The notes: a model not told the origin generated them from the letters alone. 64,000 nt of DNA from Halodurantibacterium flavum (GCF_042681825.1 NZ_JBHUGH010000007.1:32266-96265), one strand, 5' to 3'; positions 16,761-26,143 are shown, counted from the stretch's first letter. A program made the numbers and translations.

Positions 16761-17693
16761 TCATGCCCCCTTCTCGAACTTCATGACCGGGATGCCGAGC
16801 TTTTTGGCCTTGTCGGCGAGGTTCTCCTGGATGCCGGTGCCCGGGAAGACGAAAACACCCACCGGCAGCACGTCCAGCATGGCGTCGTTGCGCTTGAAGG
16901 GGGCGGCTTTTGCATGCTTGGCCCAGTCCGGCTTGAAGGCCACCTGCGTCACGCCCCGGGCCTCGGCCCATTTGGCGGCGATGAGCTCTGCGCCCTTCGG
17001 GCTGCCACCATGGAGAAGGACCATGTCGGGATACTTGGTCCGGACCTGGTCGAGCTTGCCCCAGATCAGGCGGTGATCGTTGAAGTCGGTCCCGCCGGTG
17101 AGGGCGACTTTGGGGCCTGCGGGGAGCATCACCTCGGTTTCCGCGCGGCGCTTGGCGGCCAGGAAGTCGCGGCTGTCGATCAGCGCTGCGGTCATGTGTT
17201 GGCGGTTCACCATCGAGCCAGTGCGGGGCCGCCAGGTCGATCCCGTGTGATGGACGAACTCGGTGGCGGCGTGATCGCGCATCATGTCCATGCAGTTGCG
17301 CCGTTCGATCAGCGTCAGGCCTTCGGCCGTCAGGCGCTCGAGTTCGGTGGATTCCACCTCGGAGCCGTCCTGCTCGCGCTGGAGGCGGCGCTGCGCCTGC
17401 TCGTTCTCATCGAGCGACCGCTCGATCCGGGCCGTGGCGCGGTGGAAGAGGTTGACCTGGCCCCAGAGCACCTCTTCGAGGTCGGGTTCCATGCGGGTGT
17501 CTTCCAGGGTCGCAACGAGGGCGTCGAAGATGTCGGCGACGGCGACCGCAAGGCGCTGCCCATCGGGCATCGGGCGCGGATCGGGCTCGTCAAAGGGGCG
17601 GTAGCCGTAGAGCTGCAGCTCGTCGAGCGCATGGGCGGTCTGGGATGCGGTGTGGGCGGGTTCATACGCGTCGTCGTGGGTGTGGATCGTCAT
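16761..17693 (-). CDS. DUF2493 (SLOG-like) protein
   Basis: A 310-residue protein. The C-terminal 130 residues form a DUF2493/SLOG Rossmann-like domain: KVALTGGTDFNDHRLIWGKL, then PDMVLLHGGSPKGAELIAAK, then GVFVFPGTGIQENLADKAKK. SLOG domains bind nucleotide-derived ligands. The N-terminal half is helical and acidic with LHRATARIERSLDENEQAQR. ATG 17693 is preferred to a start at 17732, which adds only poorly conserved residues. Typical of plasmid housekeeping blocks; its exact role is unknown. Confidence 0.75.
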   Translation of the reverse strand: MTIHTHDDAYEPAHTASQTAHALDELQLYGYRPFDEPDPRPMPDGQRLAVAVADIFDALVATLEDTRMEPDLEEVLWGQVNLFHRATARIERSLDENEQAQRRLQREQDGSEVESTELERLTAEGLTLIERRNCMDMMRDHAATEFVHHTGSTWRPRTGSMVNRQHMTAALIDSRDFLAAKRRAETEVMLPAGPKVALTGGTDFNDHRLIWGKLDQVRTKYPDMVLLHGGSPKGAELIAAKWAEARGVTQVAFKPDWAKHAKAAPFKRNDAMLDVLPVGVFVFPGTGIQENLADKAKKLGIPVMKFEKGA

Positions 17694-17816
17694 CGGTTTC
17701 TTGCCTCCGGGCCTGTCTCGTCCGCGCGACAACCCGCGCGGCCTTCATGGGCTGCGAAAGCCGTCACGGGGGACGCCCCTTCACCCCGCCTTCGGGGCCG
17801 GAACGCATGTGGAGGA

Positions 17817-17897
17817 GGACGGGGGGCGGCTGATTTGTCTTTCGCGATGCAAAGGCGGGGCTTGTCCCCGCCGGTGGAAATCAGTCGCCCCCCGTCC
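17817..17897. repeat. 20-bp inverted repeat enclosing a second hairpin
   Basis: Arms 17817-17836 (starting GGACGGGGGGCGGCTG) and 17878-17897 are complementary at 19 of 20 positions, and the mismatch becomes a G-U pair in RNA. Between them GGCGGGG (17854-17860) and CCCCGCC (17866-17872) form an inner hairpin. The element fills the 370-bp gap between the toprim gene and the DUF2493 gene. It could be a strong RNA structure limiting read-through, or a DNA element. No T-tract follows. Confidence 0.75.
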
Positions 17898-18064
17898 TTG
17901 AAGGGGCGGCACCTTTGACGGCCGCCTGCCCATCTCTTGAAGGCCGCGCGGGTGTCGGGTGGATGAGATTCACCCGGAAAAAGGCAAAGGTGATGATCCA
18001 CACCCACGACAAGAATCCGTAACCCCTGCCGCGCACTCCCAGACAGCCTCTTGCGCGATGCTGC

Positions 18065-19096
18065 TCAGCCTGACAGGCGATGCCGATCCTCAAGCCCGAT
18101 CTGCCCTGCCAGATGCTGGCGCAGCGCCTTTTTGCCGTTCGCCCGGAGATCATCGTTGAAATCCCCGAGCCGTGGTTCCAGCACCCGTACGGCAATCCCG
18201 ACCTCTGTGGCTCTGACGCTCAACCTCTCTGCCGCGCGTTGCCCGGCCGGATCGCGGTCGATCGCGATGTAGAGTCGCTGCAATCCCTCTGGCAGCAGGA
18301 CGGCCCCGAGGTGACCCGACGAGAGCGCCGCCCAGAGGGGAAGGCCGGAGGCCGCCTCGGACAGGGACAGCATGGTCTCGATGCCCTCGCCGATCACGAG
18401 GATGTCATCATGCGGGGTCAGCCTGACGGCATTGCCGAGGAGGTGACCCATGGCACGCCGCTGCGTCTCGACAGCCGCCTTGCCCTTGCCGTCGTGCGCA
18501 AGCCAGGTGCGATGCACACCCTGCAAGGCCCCTGCCCCATCGGTGACCGCCGCTATCAGCGCCGGTCTGGGGATGCTCCGGGTCTGGCCATCATCTCGAT
18601 GCCAGCACTTCGGGTGGAAGCGCAGCGCGCTCATCGTGCCGCCTTGGGTGATGCCTCGGGAGCGGAGGTAGGTGTCGGCAAGCGTGCCTGCGACCGGCAC
18701 CGAGGCTGCAAACAATCGCGCCGCCGCCGCTGGCGTGCCACCGGGGGCTTTGGCCTTCTTCGGCACTGGCGCATCCGGGAGGACCGGCTGGGGACGGCCC
18801 AAATGCGCTCGGGCCTCGGCCAGAAGATCGGGAAAGCGCGAGATCCCGGTTCGCTCGCGGATGATGTCCAGAAGATCGCCATGCAGTCCGACAGCCGCGT
18901 CCTGCCATTTGCCACGGGCTCCCGGTCCTGATGTGGGTCCAGTCAGCCGCACAAAGAGCGAGCGGCCAGGGTTGTTCTGCAGATCGCCCACGATCCAGTA
19001 GGACCCTTCCCGCCGTCCGGCGGGAAGGTAAGCGCGACAGACGCCTTCGGCGTTTTCCGCCAAAGCGCGGATCAGATCTTCGGTCTCGGAATACAT
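18065..19096 (-). CDS. Toprim-domain, DUF7146-type primase-like protein
   Basis: A 343-residue protein. The N-terminal half has the helical DUF7146-like region (LADTYLRSRGITQGG, then LRFHPKCWHRDDGQ). The C-terminal half is a toprim domain, with the glutamate in ILVIGEGIETMLSLSEA (about 235) and the acidic pair in LYIAIDRDPAGQRAAERL (about 275-282). The related plasmid primases of the TraC/RepB' type make primers for replication or conjugation. The stop of the strawberry-notch gene lies 3 bp upstream of its ATG, so the two are one operon. Confidence 0.8.
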   Translation of the reverse strand: MYSETEDLIRALAENAEGVCRAYLPAGRREGSYWIVGDLQNNPGRSLFVRLTGPTSGPGARGKWQDAAVGLHGDLLDIIRERTGISRFPDLLAEARAHLGRPQPVLPDAPVPKKAKAPGGTPAAAARLFAASVPVAGTLADTYLRSRGITQGGTMSALRFHPKCWHRDDGQTRSIPRPALIAAVTDGAGALQGVHRTWLAHDGKGKAAVETQRRAMGHLLGNAVRLTPHDDILVIGEGIETMLSLSEAASGLPLWAALSSGHLGAVLLPEGLQRLYIAIDRDPAGQRAAERLSVRATEVGIAVRVLEPRLGDFNDDLRANGKKALRQHLAGQIGLEDRHRLSG

Positions 19097-19099
19097 GGC

Positions 19100-22000
19100 T
19101 CAGGACCCTCCACGTGCATGTAGTCCCGTCACAGGACAACGTGCAAGAAGCCGCTCGAGAACGGCGATGCCGCTGGCGTCGGTGGGGCAGAAGAGGCGCA
19201 GCTTCCAGCTGATGATCTCCGAGAAGAAGCCATCGGCCTTGAGCCGGTCTTTGGCGGCCTCGGAGAAGCCCGACAGTTCTACCCGGTTCACACCCATGAC
19301 GCGGGACCGGTGCAACTCCATCCCCTCGGCCAGGCGCACGACGGTCTTGCCCTCCAGAACGAGGGCAAGAACCTGCGCGGCTGTCAGCTGCGGCGCATCA
19401 GCGGCCAGCGTCGTCGCGACCCAAGACGGCGAGACGCGGCGACCGATGATGCGCTGGCCATCGTCGGTCTGCAGCCGGTAGACTCGGGTTTCGTCCTGGG
19501 GAAGCTGCTTCCAGATCGGCAGCAGCAGCCCCGCCACGATATGCAGCGTGGTTTCCGTGAATTCCGGCACCTCGGCCAGTTCCGCGGTCCAGGCTGCAGT
19601 GAAGGCCGCCCGATCTGCCTCAAGCCAGTGGGTTTCTTCCATGATCTTCATAGGCACGGTGCTGGCGTCAGTCGGGCGGATCAGCCGCAGGCGGGGCTCG
19701 ATGGTGCCGTCGTCCATCATTAGGCTGGTGGCGGGCGCCTGCACGGCAGACCGGCCCGAGCGGCTGTTGACCAGCAGGCGTGCCTTTGGATCGTCGAGCC
19801 AGTCGAGCGCATCCGCCAGTGACAGCGGTGTATTGCGCCGCTTCTCCGCGATGGTGAGAAGCTGGGTTTCCGCGCCGGAGCCGGGATGGGTGTAGATCAC
19901 CCGGGCATCCGTGACGCGAAAGCTTTCGGCGCGCAGCGTCTCGAGCCCGAGGTCGTAGACCCCGGCCGCGATGGCCCCCTCGATCCGCTGATCGAGCAAC
20001 TCCTCGAAGGCCGCGAAGAGCACAGCCTGCATGTCGATTGTGAGCGCCAGCAGGCGATTGAGGAAGGTCGTGATCGGCGGCAGGTCATCCTTCAGACCGT
20101 TGTCATCGGTCAGGCTGAGGCCGGTCGCATCCTCAAACGCCCCGAGCGAGCAGCCCGCAACATCACCGCGATAGAGGCGGCGGTAAAGCTGGCGCAGAGC
20201 GTCGCGGGCATAGGGAGACTCCAGGTTGTCCTCGGGCCGGAACAGCCCCTGCCCGCCGGTTTGACGCTGGCCGCGCGTGATGGCACCCAGCGTGTCGAGA
20301 CGGCGGGCGATGGTCGACAGGAACCGCTTCTCCGCTTTCACATCGGTAGCAACGGGCCGGAACAGCGGTGGTTGCGCCTGGTTGGTGCGGTTGGTGCGGC
20401 CCAGTCCCTGAATGGCCGCATCGGCCTTCCAGCCCGGTTCCAGCAGATAGTGGACCCGCAGGCGCTGGTTCTTGGCGCCAAGATCGGCGTGATAGCTGCG
20501 CCCCGTGCCGCCGGCATCCGAGAAGATCAGGATGCGCTTCTGGTCATCCATAAAGGCGGCGGTTTCCGCGAGGTTGGCAGAGCCCGCCCGGCTTTCCACG
20601 ACCAAGCGGGCGGCAGAGCCCTCGCCTTTGCGCACGATGCGGCGCGACCGGCCCGTCACTTCCGCCACCAGATCCGTGCCGAAGCGCTGGACGATCTGGT
20701 CGAGCGCCCCAGGCACAGGCGGCAGCGAGGCCAGCTTTTCGATCAGCGCATCGCGGCGGCGCACCGCCTCGCGGCATTCGACCGGCTGGCCATCGCGCGT
20801 GACCGGGCGCGAGGAGAGGTTGCCTTCGCTGTCAGTGAAGGGCTCATAGAGCTGCACCGGGAAGGAATGGGCGAGGTAGTCCAGGCAAGCCTCTCTTGGC
20901 GTGATATCCACCCGCACATCGTTCCACTCATCCGTGGGGATCTCCGACAGGCGGCGCTCCATCAGCGCCTCACCTGTCGAGACGATCTGGATGACAGCCG
21001 CATGGCCTGCGGTGAGATCAGCGGCGATGGCGGCGATCAGGGTGGGGGTTTTCATCGAGGTCAGCAGATGGCCGAAGAAGCGCTGCTTGGCGGACTCGAA
21101 AGCCGAGCGGGCGGCGGACTTGGCTTGGCGGTTCAGCGTACCGCCGGATTCGCCAGTAATGTTGGCCGCTTCCAGCGCCGCGGACAGGTTCCGATGTATG
21201 ACTCCGAAGGCGAGCGCATATGCATCATAGGTCCCGCGCTGCTCCGGCGTCAGCGCATGTTCCAGCATCTCGTATTCGACGCCGTCATAGGACAGCGAGC
21301 GCGCCGTGTAGAGGCCAAGCGACCGCAGATCGCGGGCCAGGACCTCCATCGCGGCAACGCCGCCAGCTTCAATAGCTTGCACAAATTCGGCCCGCGTCGA
21401 AAACGGAAAGTCCTCGCCGCCCCAAAGACCGAGGCGCTGCGCATAGGCGAGGTTATGGACTGAGGTCGCCCCCGTGGCCGAAACATAGACCACGCGGGCA
21501 TTGGGCAACCTGTGCTGCAAGCGCAGACCCGCCCTGCCCTGTTGCGAGGCCGTGATATCGCCGCGCTCGCCTTTCGATCCAGCGGCGTTGGCCATGGCAT
21601 GGCTTTCGTCAAACAGGATCACCCCGTCAAAATCCGCCCCAAGCCAGTCGACGATCTGATCGACGCGGGATTTCCTGGCGCCGCGTTCTTCCGAGCGCAG
21701 CGTGGCATAGGTGGTGAAGAGGATGCCTTCGGTCAGCGGGATGTCTTTGCCTTGCGCGAAGCGCGACAGCGGCGTCACCAGCAAGCGTTCCTGTCCGAGT
21801 GCGGACCAGTCGCGCTGCGCATCCTCCAGCAGCTTGTCGCTTTTGGAGATCCAGAGCGCTTTGCGCCGACCCTGCGCCCAGTTGTCGAGCAGGATGCCGG
21901 CGGACTGGCGGCCCTTGCCCGCGCCCGTGCCATCGCCGAGGAAGAACCCGCGGCGGAAACGGATGGCGTCAGCGGCATCGTCCGGCGCGGCCGAGACCAT

Positions 22001-23464
22001 ATCGCCGGTTTCATCGACAGTCCAAGACCCCGCGAGATACGCGCCATGCGCCTCGCCCGCGTAGATCACGGTCTCGAGTTGCGCCTCGGAGAGCAAACCA
22101 TCGCGCAGGACGGCCGTTGGCAGCTTGGGGCGATAGCTGGGTTTCGGGGGGGCAACCGAGGCCATGGCAGCGGATTGCACCAGCTTCGTCGGATGCGGAG
22201 CTGCGCCGGGGATGTCGATCGCCTGCAGGCGGAAGGTCTCATAAATGGCATCTGACAGGCGCGCGCTGGCCCCGTCCTCGGTTGCATCGCGCAGGGTATA
22301 GGCGAGGTCTGCGGCCTCGATCTGCGGAGCGGTGTTGGTGGCGGGTGTTGCTGGCGTGGCGCGCGATGTGCTGATGGCTGCGCGCGTGGTGCGGGCAGGA
22401 TTTCCCGGGCAGGGGGAAGAGGGGCCCTGCCCTGCTGGTGCGACCTGCGCCAGCACAAGGCGCGGGGGGACATGGGCGGTGATCAGCGACAGCAGGCTGG
22501 CGACATCAGGCGAAATCGGGCGCGCCAGATCAGCGGTTATGCCACCCCGCTCACCGCCCCGGCACTTGTCGAAGACCGAGATCCGTGTCTCGAAGCTGGT
22601 GCCGTGCTTGGCGAAGGCGGCACCGGAAACCGCACCCGTAAAGACCAGATGCGCGGTCTCGGTCAGGCGGGCAAAGGTTTCCGCCCAGGCAGGGGCGTCG
22701 GGCGCGAAGCCCGCACCGGTGATGGCGACCAACCGTCCGCCGGGGACCAGGCGCGCGAGCGCAGAGCGCAGATGCCGGGCCGTCGCCTCGGTGGTGCGGG
22801 CGTCGACATTGGCCACCGCCGAGAACGGCGGGTTCATCAGGATCACGCTCGGGCGCAGATCCTCGTCGAGATGATCGTCGATTTGCGCCGCGTCAAAGCC
22901 CGTGACGGGTCGGCCCGGAAACAGGCGGCGCAGAAGATCGGCGCGGGTGTCGGCAAGCTCGTTTAGCATCAGGCTGCCGCCTGCGATTTCGACGAGGATC
23001 GCAAGAAGCCCGGTCCCGGCCGATGGCTCGAGGACGAGGTCACGCTGCGTGATCTGCGCCGCGGAAAGAGCGGCGATCCCCATTGGTAGAGGCGTCGAGA
23101 ATTGCTGGAACCGCTCCATCTCCTCCGAGCGCCGGGTGTGCGTCGGCAAGAGGCCGGCCACCTTGGCGAGGATCGGCAGCAGCGCGGCAGGCGAGCCCGC
23201 CCGGGCGAGCAACGCACGGCCGAATTTCCGCAGGAAGAGGACCAGCGCCACCTCGCCCGCCTCATAGGCAAGCTTCCAGTCCCATGCGCCATCGGCATCA
23301 GAGCCGCCAAAGGCGCGCTCCATCTCGAGGCGCAAACGCAGCGCGTCGATCTGGAAGCCTTGGGCGAGATCGGGCTGCAGCGCCTCGGCAACGGCGAGGA
23401 TCGCAGGCGCGGGATCGCGAGAGAGAACAGGAACGGAAGGCGCAACAGGCGCGAGATAGGTCAT
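19100..23464 (-). CDS. Strawberry-notch-type helicase with N-terminal methyltransferase fold
   Basis: A 1454-residue protein. The N-terminal part has a SAM-methyltransferase fold with VLEPSAGTGLLAILVEIAGG (near 145) and the catalytic-type ILMNPPFSAVANV (near 208). The central part is an SF2 helicase of the strawberry-notch family: FFLGDGTGAGKGRQSAGILL (near 505) and VILFDESHAMANAAG (near 615). The C-terminal helicase lobe has IFSDAGGTGRSYHADLGAKN and IQGLGRTNRTNQAQPP (near 1018). Such proteins are conserved on alphaproteobacterial plasmids and phages; substrate and target are unknown. GGAG precedes ATG 23464. Confidence 0.85.
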   Translation of the reverse strand: MTYLAPVAPSVPVLSRDPAPAILAVAEALQPDLAQGFQIDALRLRLEMERAFGGSDADGAWDWKLAYEAGEVALVLFLRKFGRALLARAGSPAALLPILAKVAGLLPTHTRRSEEMERFQQFSTPLPMGIAALSAAQITQRDLVLEPSAGTGLLAILVEIAGGSLMLNELADTRADLLRRLFPGRPVTGFDAAQIDDHLDEDLRPSVILMNPPFSAVANVDARTTEATARHLRSALARLVPGGRLVAITGAGFAPDAPAWAETFARLTETAHLVFTGAVSGAAFAKHGTSFETRISVFDKCRGGERGGITADLARPISPDVASLLSLITAHVPPRLVLAQVAPAGQGPSSPCPGNPARTTRAAISTSRATPATPATNTAPQIEAADLAYTLRDATEDGASARLSDAIYETFRLQAIDIPGAAPHPTKLVQSAAMASVAPPKPSYRPKLPTAVLRDGLLSEAQLETVIYAGEAHGAYLAGSWTVDETGDMVSAAPDDAADAIRFRRGFFLGDGTGAGKGRQSAGILLDNWAQGRRKALWISKSDKLLEDAQRDWSALGQERLLVTPLSRFAQGKDIPLTEGILFTTYATLRSEERGARKSRVDQIVDWLGADFDGVILFDESHAMANAAGSKGERGDITASQQGRAGLRLQHRLPNARVVYVSATGATSVHNLAYAQRLGLWGGEDFPFSTRAEFVQAIEAGGVAAMEVLARDLRSLGLYTARSLSYDGVEYEMLEHALTPEQRGTYDAYALAFGVIHRNLSAALEAANITGESGGTLNRQAKSAARSAFESAKQRFFGHLLTSMKTPTLIAAIAADLTAGHAAVIQIVSTGEALMERRLSEIPTDEWNDVRVDITPREACLDYLAHSFPVQLYEPFTDSEGNLSSRPVTRDGQPVECREAVRRRDALIEKLASLPPVPGALDQIVQRFGTDLVAEVTGRSRRIVRKGEGSAARLVVESRAGSANLAETAAFMDDQKRILIFSDAGGTGRSYHADLGAKNQRLRVHYLLEPGWKADAAIQGLGRTNRTNQAQPPLFRPVATDVKAEKRFLSTIARRLDTLGAITRGQRQTGGQGLFRPEDNLESPYARDALRQLYRRLYRGDVAGCSLGAFEDATGLSLTDDNGLKDDLPPITTFLNRLLALTIDMQAVLFAAFEELLDQRIEGAIAAGVYDLGLETLRAESFRVTDARVIYTHPGSGAETQLLTIAEKRRNTPLSLADALDWLDDPKARLLVNSRSGRSAVQAPATSLMMDDGTIEPRLRLIRPTDASTVPMKIMEETHWLEADRAAFTAAWTAELAEVPEFTETTLHIVAGLLLPIWKQLPQDETRVYRLQTDDGQRIIGRRVSPSWVATTLAADAPQLTAAQVLALVLEGKTVVRLAEGMELHRSRVMGVNRVELSGFSEAAKDRLKADGFFSEIISWKLRLFCPTDASGIAVLERLLARCPVTGLHARGGS

Positions 23465-23644
23465 CGGGAAACTCCGGAATGAGGGACAGGATCAGGCTCG
23501 GACGCCCTCTCTCGGGCACCCTCAGGCCTGATCTTCCCCCGCCCATCTCTCCCTCTCGAACCGATGCGTTCAGTTCGCTCGGGTTGATTTTGTTCCTGAT
23601 ATGTTCTATATTGGAAGCCAAGCCAGAAAGGGAGTTTCCCGATG
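23462..23644. promoter_or_regulatory. Divergent control region bracketed by a 14-bp inverted repeat
   Basis: CATCGGGAAACTCC (23462-23475) and GGAGTTTCCCGATG (23631-23644) are perfect complements. Each contains the ribosome-binding site and start codon of one of the two divergent genes, so both mRNAs would carry the same start context. Inside lies a second dyad, GATCAGGC (23490-23497) and GCCTGATC (23526-23533). A shared translational or transcriptional control is plausible but unproven. Confidence 0.7.
23584..23612 (+). promoter_or_regulatory. Promoter of the two-repeat small protein
   Basis: TTGATT (23584-23589), a 17-bp spacer and TATATT (23607-23612) resemble a sigma-70 promoter, 30 bp upstream of ATG 23642. 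The A/T-rich stretch stands out from its surroundings. Confidence 0.55.
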
Positions 23645-23935
23645 GACAGCACCACATACGCCTTGCCCGCGACGCCCAAGCAGATCGCCTATGCGCGGTC
23701 GCTCGCCCTCCGCAACAAGACCCTCCTGCCATGGGAGGTTCAGCAAGATCGGCGCTCCTTGAGCGCCTGGATCGACGCGCAGGCCAAGCTGAAGCCGGGC
23801 ACGCAGGACAGCCGCCCGACATCAAAGCAGGTCGCCTTCGCCGAGCGTCTCGCCCGGATCAAACGCCGCGCCGTGCCGGATGAGTGTTTCCGCGACAAGG
23901 GGCTGATGTCGAAGTGGATCGACGGGAATAGGTGA
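23642..23935 (+). CDS. Small protein with two copies of a TPKQxAYAxxLA motif
   Basis: A 97-residue protein of two similar halves. The first is ATPKQIAYARSLALRNKTLL, ending LSAWIDAQ. The second is PTSKQVAFAERLARIKRRAV, ending MSKWIDGN. Each half is a helix with a K-Q-aromatic-A core followed by a turn and an S-x-W-I-D ending. This suggests an internal duplication and possibly a two-site adaptor or DNA-binding protein. It has a good ribosome-binding site and its own promoter, and is divergent from the strawberry-notch operon. I do not know a characterised member. Confidence 0.7.
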   Translation: MDSTTYALPATPKQIAYARSLALRNKTLLPWEVQQDRRSLSAWIDAQAKLKPGTQDSRPTSKQVAFAERLARIKRRAVPDECFRDKGLMSKWIDGNR

Positions 23936-24298
23936 GGACGGCACCGGCTGGCTCCGGCCTTCCGGAGCTTCTGCCATACCGCGGCTTGGCAAACCGAGCG
24001 TAGTTGCCAACCTACAGGTTGGCAGGGGCACTTTGGGAGATCAGCCTCGGTCAAGCTCCTGTCCGAAGGACCAAGGTCTGGTCGCGGCGGCACGCCGGGA
24101 GGTACACCGCTGCGACCTTCGGCAACCACCGCAAGTCGTTGCCTTCTCTCGACCCAGAGTCTTCAGATCTCCCTCCACTTGGGGCTAGTCCCTCAATTCT
24201 TTGGAAATGGTGATATTGGAGTGTCCATAGCGCTGGAAAAGCATCCTCATCAAAGAAATCTGTAGATGTCTCTTTGAAAATATGTCAATTTGGGTATC
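23936..24298. other. Intergenic region upstream of the AbiE pair
   Basis: No gene is supported. A perfect inverted repeat TGCCAACCT-AC-AGGTTGGCA spans 24005-24024. It may be a terminator for the preceding small gene or an operator. The last 80 bp before the AbiEi gene are A/T-rich and probably hold its promoter, but no clear -35/-10 pair could be fixed. Confidence 0.5.
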
Positions 24299-25120
24299 AT
24301 GGACGCCGCAAGGTCACAGAATCTGAAGAAACTGCTCGATGCAGTGCCCGCCGGGTATCTGGTCGATGCCGCGTGGCTGGTCTCCCAAGGCATCGCCTAT
24401 GAGAGCTTCCGTGACTATGTGAAGCGCGGCTGGCTCGACCGCATCACCCGAGGCGTATTCCGCCGCCCACTCCCCAGCACCGCAGCCACCCCGACATCGA
24501 ACAGCATCGACTGGAAGACCTGCATCCTCTCCACGCAGCATATTATGGGCCACGACCTGCATGTGGGCGGCACCACGGCGCTCGGCGAACAGGGGCATGC
24601 CCACTATCTGCGCCTCGGCGAAAGCGGTCAGGTCTGGGTCTATGGGGAAAGTATCCCCAACTGGCTGGCGAAACTGCCGATGGATGCCACGATCAGAACC
24701 CGCCCCCGATCCTTGTTTACCGATCCGAAACTGGGCTTGATTGATGGCAAAACGACCGGCCAGCCATGGGACTGGGGTCTGACGATGTCGACGCCGGAGC
24801 GCGCGATCCTTGAGGCCATGGACGAGTTGCCCGACCATGAAAGTTTCCACACGCTCGATATGGTCTTCGAGAGCCTGACGACCCTTCGCCCGAAACTGCT
24901 TGCCGACCTCCTCCAGGCGTGCCGCAAGATCAAGGTCAAGCGCCTGTTCTTCGTCTTTGCCGACCGCCACGACCATCCCTGGCGCAAAAGGATCGACCCG
25001 CAGGCATTCGACCTCGGCAACGGTGACCGAGCCCTGGTCCGAGGCGGGAAGATCCACCCGCGCTATCGGATCATGGTGCCGGAAGATTTCGTGAAACCGG
25101 AGGCTGACAGTGGCGCGTGA
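24299..25120 (+). CDS. AbiEi-family antitoxin (type IV)
   Basis: A 273-residue protein. The N-terminal winged-helix region (LLDAVPAGYLVDAAWLVSQG, then WLDRITRGVFRRPLP) and the following SPERAILE-like segment (MSTPERAILEAMDELPDHES) are typical of AbiEi antitoxins. Such antitoxins repress their own operon and neutralise the AbiEii nucleotidyltransferase without binding it. ATG 24299 is preferred to a TTG at 24290. There is no ribosome-binding site upstream, so translation may start near the transcript end. It overlaps the toxin gene by 11 bp. Confidence 0.9.
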   Translation: MDAARSQNLKKLLDAVPAGYLVDAAWLVSQGIAYESFRDYVKRGWLDRITRGVFRRPLPSTAATPTSNSIDWKTCILSTQHIMGHDLHVGGTTALGEQGHAHYLRLGESGQVWVYGESIPNWLAKLPMDATIRTRPRSLFTDPKLGLIDGKTTGQPWDWGLTMSTPERAILEAMDELPDHESFHTLDMVFESLTTLRPKLLADLLQACRKIKVKRLFFVFADRHDHPWRKRIDPQAFDLGNGDRALVRGGKIHPRYRIMVPEDFVKPEADSGA

Positions 25121-26027
25121 GACCTATGAAGCCCAAGTCGCGCTCCTGGTGCGCGTCCTGCCCCATGTCGCGGGCGAAAACGTATTCGCGCTCAAGGGTG
25201 GGACGGCGATCAACCTCTTTTACCGCGACCTGCCGCGGTTATCGGTAGATATCGACCTGACTTACCTTCCGATCAAGGAACGCGCCGAGAGCCTGGACGA
25301 GATCAATGCCGCGATGGATCGCATCGCGGCTGCCATCGAAACCGGTATCCGCGGCGCAAAATCTCAGCGCATCCAAGGCGGCGGCGGCGGAGCCACACGG
25401 CTGCTGGCGCGCCTCGGCAATGCCGAGATCAAGATTGAAACCTCGCCCGTCACCCGTGGCGTCGTCCACGACCCGGAAATCCGGACCGTCTCGGCCGCTG
25501 TCGAGGATGCCTATGGCTATGCTGAAATGCAGATCGTCTCGTTCGAGGATCTGTTCGCAGGCAAGCTGCACGCCGCCCTGGACCGGCAGCATCCCCGGGA
25601 TCTCTACGACGTCACGCTCCTTTACGAAAACGAGGGCCTGACGCAGGACCTCTTCCAGACCTTCCTGATCTACGTCGCCAGTTCGCCCCGTCCGGCGCAC
25701 GAGTTGCTCGATCCGAACCTGATCGATCTCGAGCAACCCTACGCGCGGGAATTCGAGGGCATGACCAGATCACCCGTCCCTCTCGACACGCTTCTGGCGA
25801 CGCGGCTGAGATTGATCGCCGATGTGCAATCGCGGCTCGATGACAAGGCGAGGCAGTTCCTGCTGACACTTCAAGACGGGGAGCCTGACTTTGCGGCGAT
25901 AGACCGGTCGCGGGCCGCTCACCTGCCAGCCGTGCAGTGGAAACTCCTCAACTTGAACAAGCTGAAGCGCGACAACCCTGCAAAGCACGCCGCGCAGCGC
26001 GACGCCCTGCTGATGCTTCTGGGCTGA
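25110..26027 (+). CDS. AbiEii-family nucleotidyltransferase toxin
   Basis: A 305-residue DNA polymerase beta-type nucleotidyltransferase. It has KGGTAINLFYRDLPRLSVDI ending in DIDLTY, the usual D-x-D metal site of AbiEii, and downstream SFEDLFAGKLHAALDRQHPR with DLYDV. AbiEii-type toxins modify RNA, for some members by adding nucleotides to tRNA, and cause growth arrest on phage infection. The start is GTG 25110, inside the end of the antitoxin gene. Appears intact. Confidence 0.92.
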   Translation: MARETYEAQVALLVRVLPHVAGENVFALKGGTAINLFYRDLPRLSVDIDLTYLPIKERAESLDEINAAMDRIAAAIETGIRGAKSQRIQGGGGGATRLLARLGNAEIKIETSPVTRGVVHDPEIRTVSAAVEDAYGYAEMQIVSFEDLFAGKLHAALDRQHPRDLYDVTLLYENEGLTQDLFQTFLIYVASSPRPAHELLDPNLIDLEQPYAREFEGMTRSPVPLDTLLATRLRLIADVQSRLDDKARQFLLTLQDGEPDFAAIDRSRAAHLPAVQWKLLNLNKLKRDNPAKHAAQRDALLMLLG

Positions 26028-26143
26028 GCCATGCACCGCACCGTCGCGAGGCGGGTGAGCACTGGCCCCCTGCGTCGACTGTCTTGAATTTGCCCCCCGC
26101 CTCGGAATGGGCACCAGGCAAAGCGCTGAAGCGCACTGACGCC

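Noticed and set aside
17854..17872. Hairpin considered as a rho-independent terminator
   Set aside because: No T-tract follows; it is part of a larger inverted repeat that is described instead.
19886..21463. 525-codon plus-strand frame
   Set aside because: Antisense to the strawberry-notch gene with low-complexity composition.
19100..23464. Strawberry-notch protein considered as part of a restriction system because of its methyltransferase fold
   Set aside because: The same fusion is widespread on alphaproteobacterial plasmids with toprim and DUF genes, which points to a housekeeping role.
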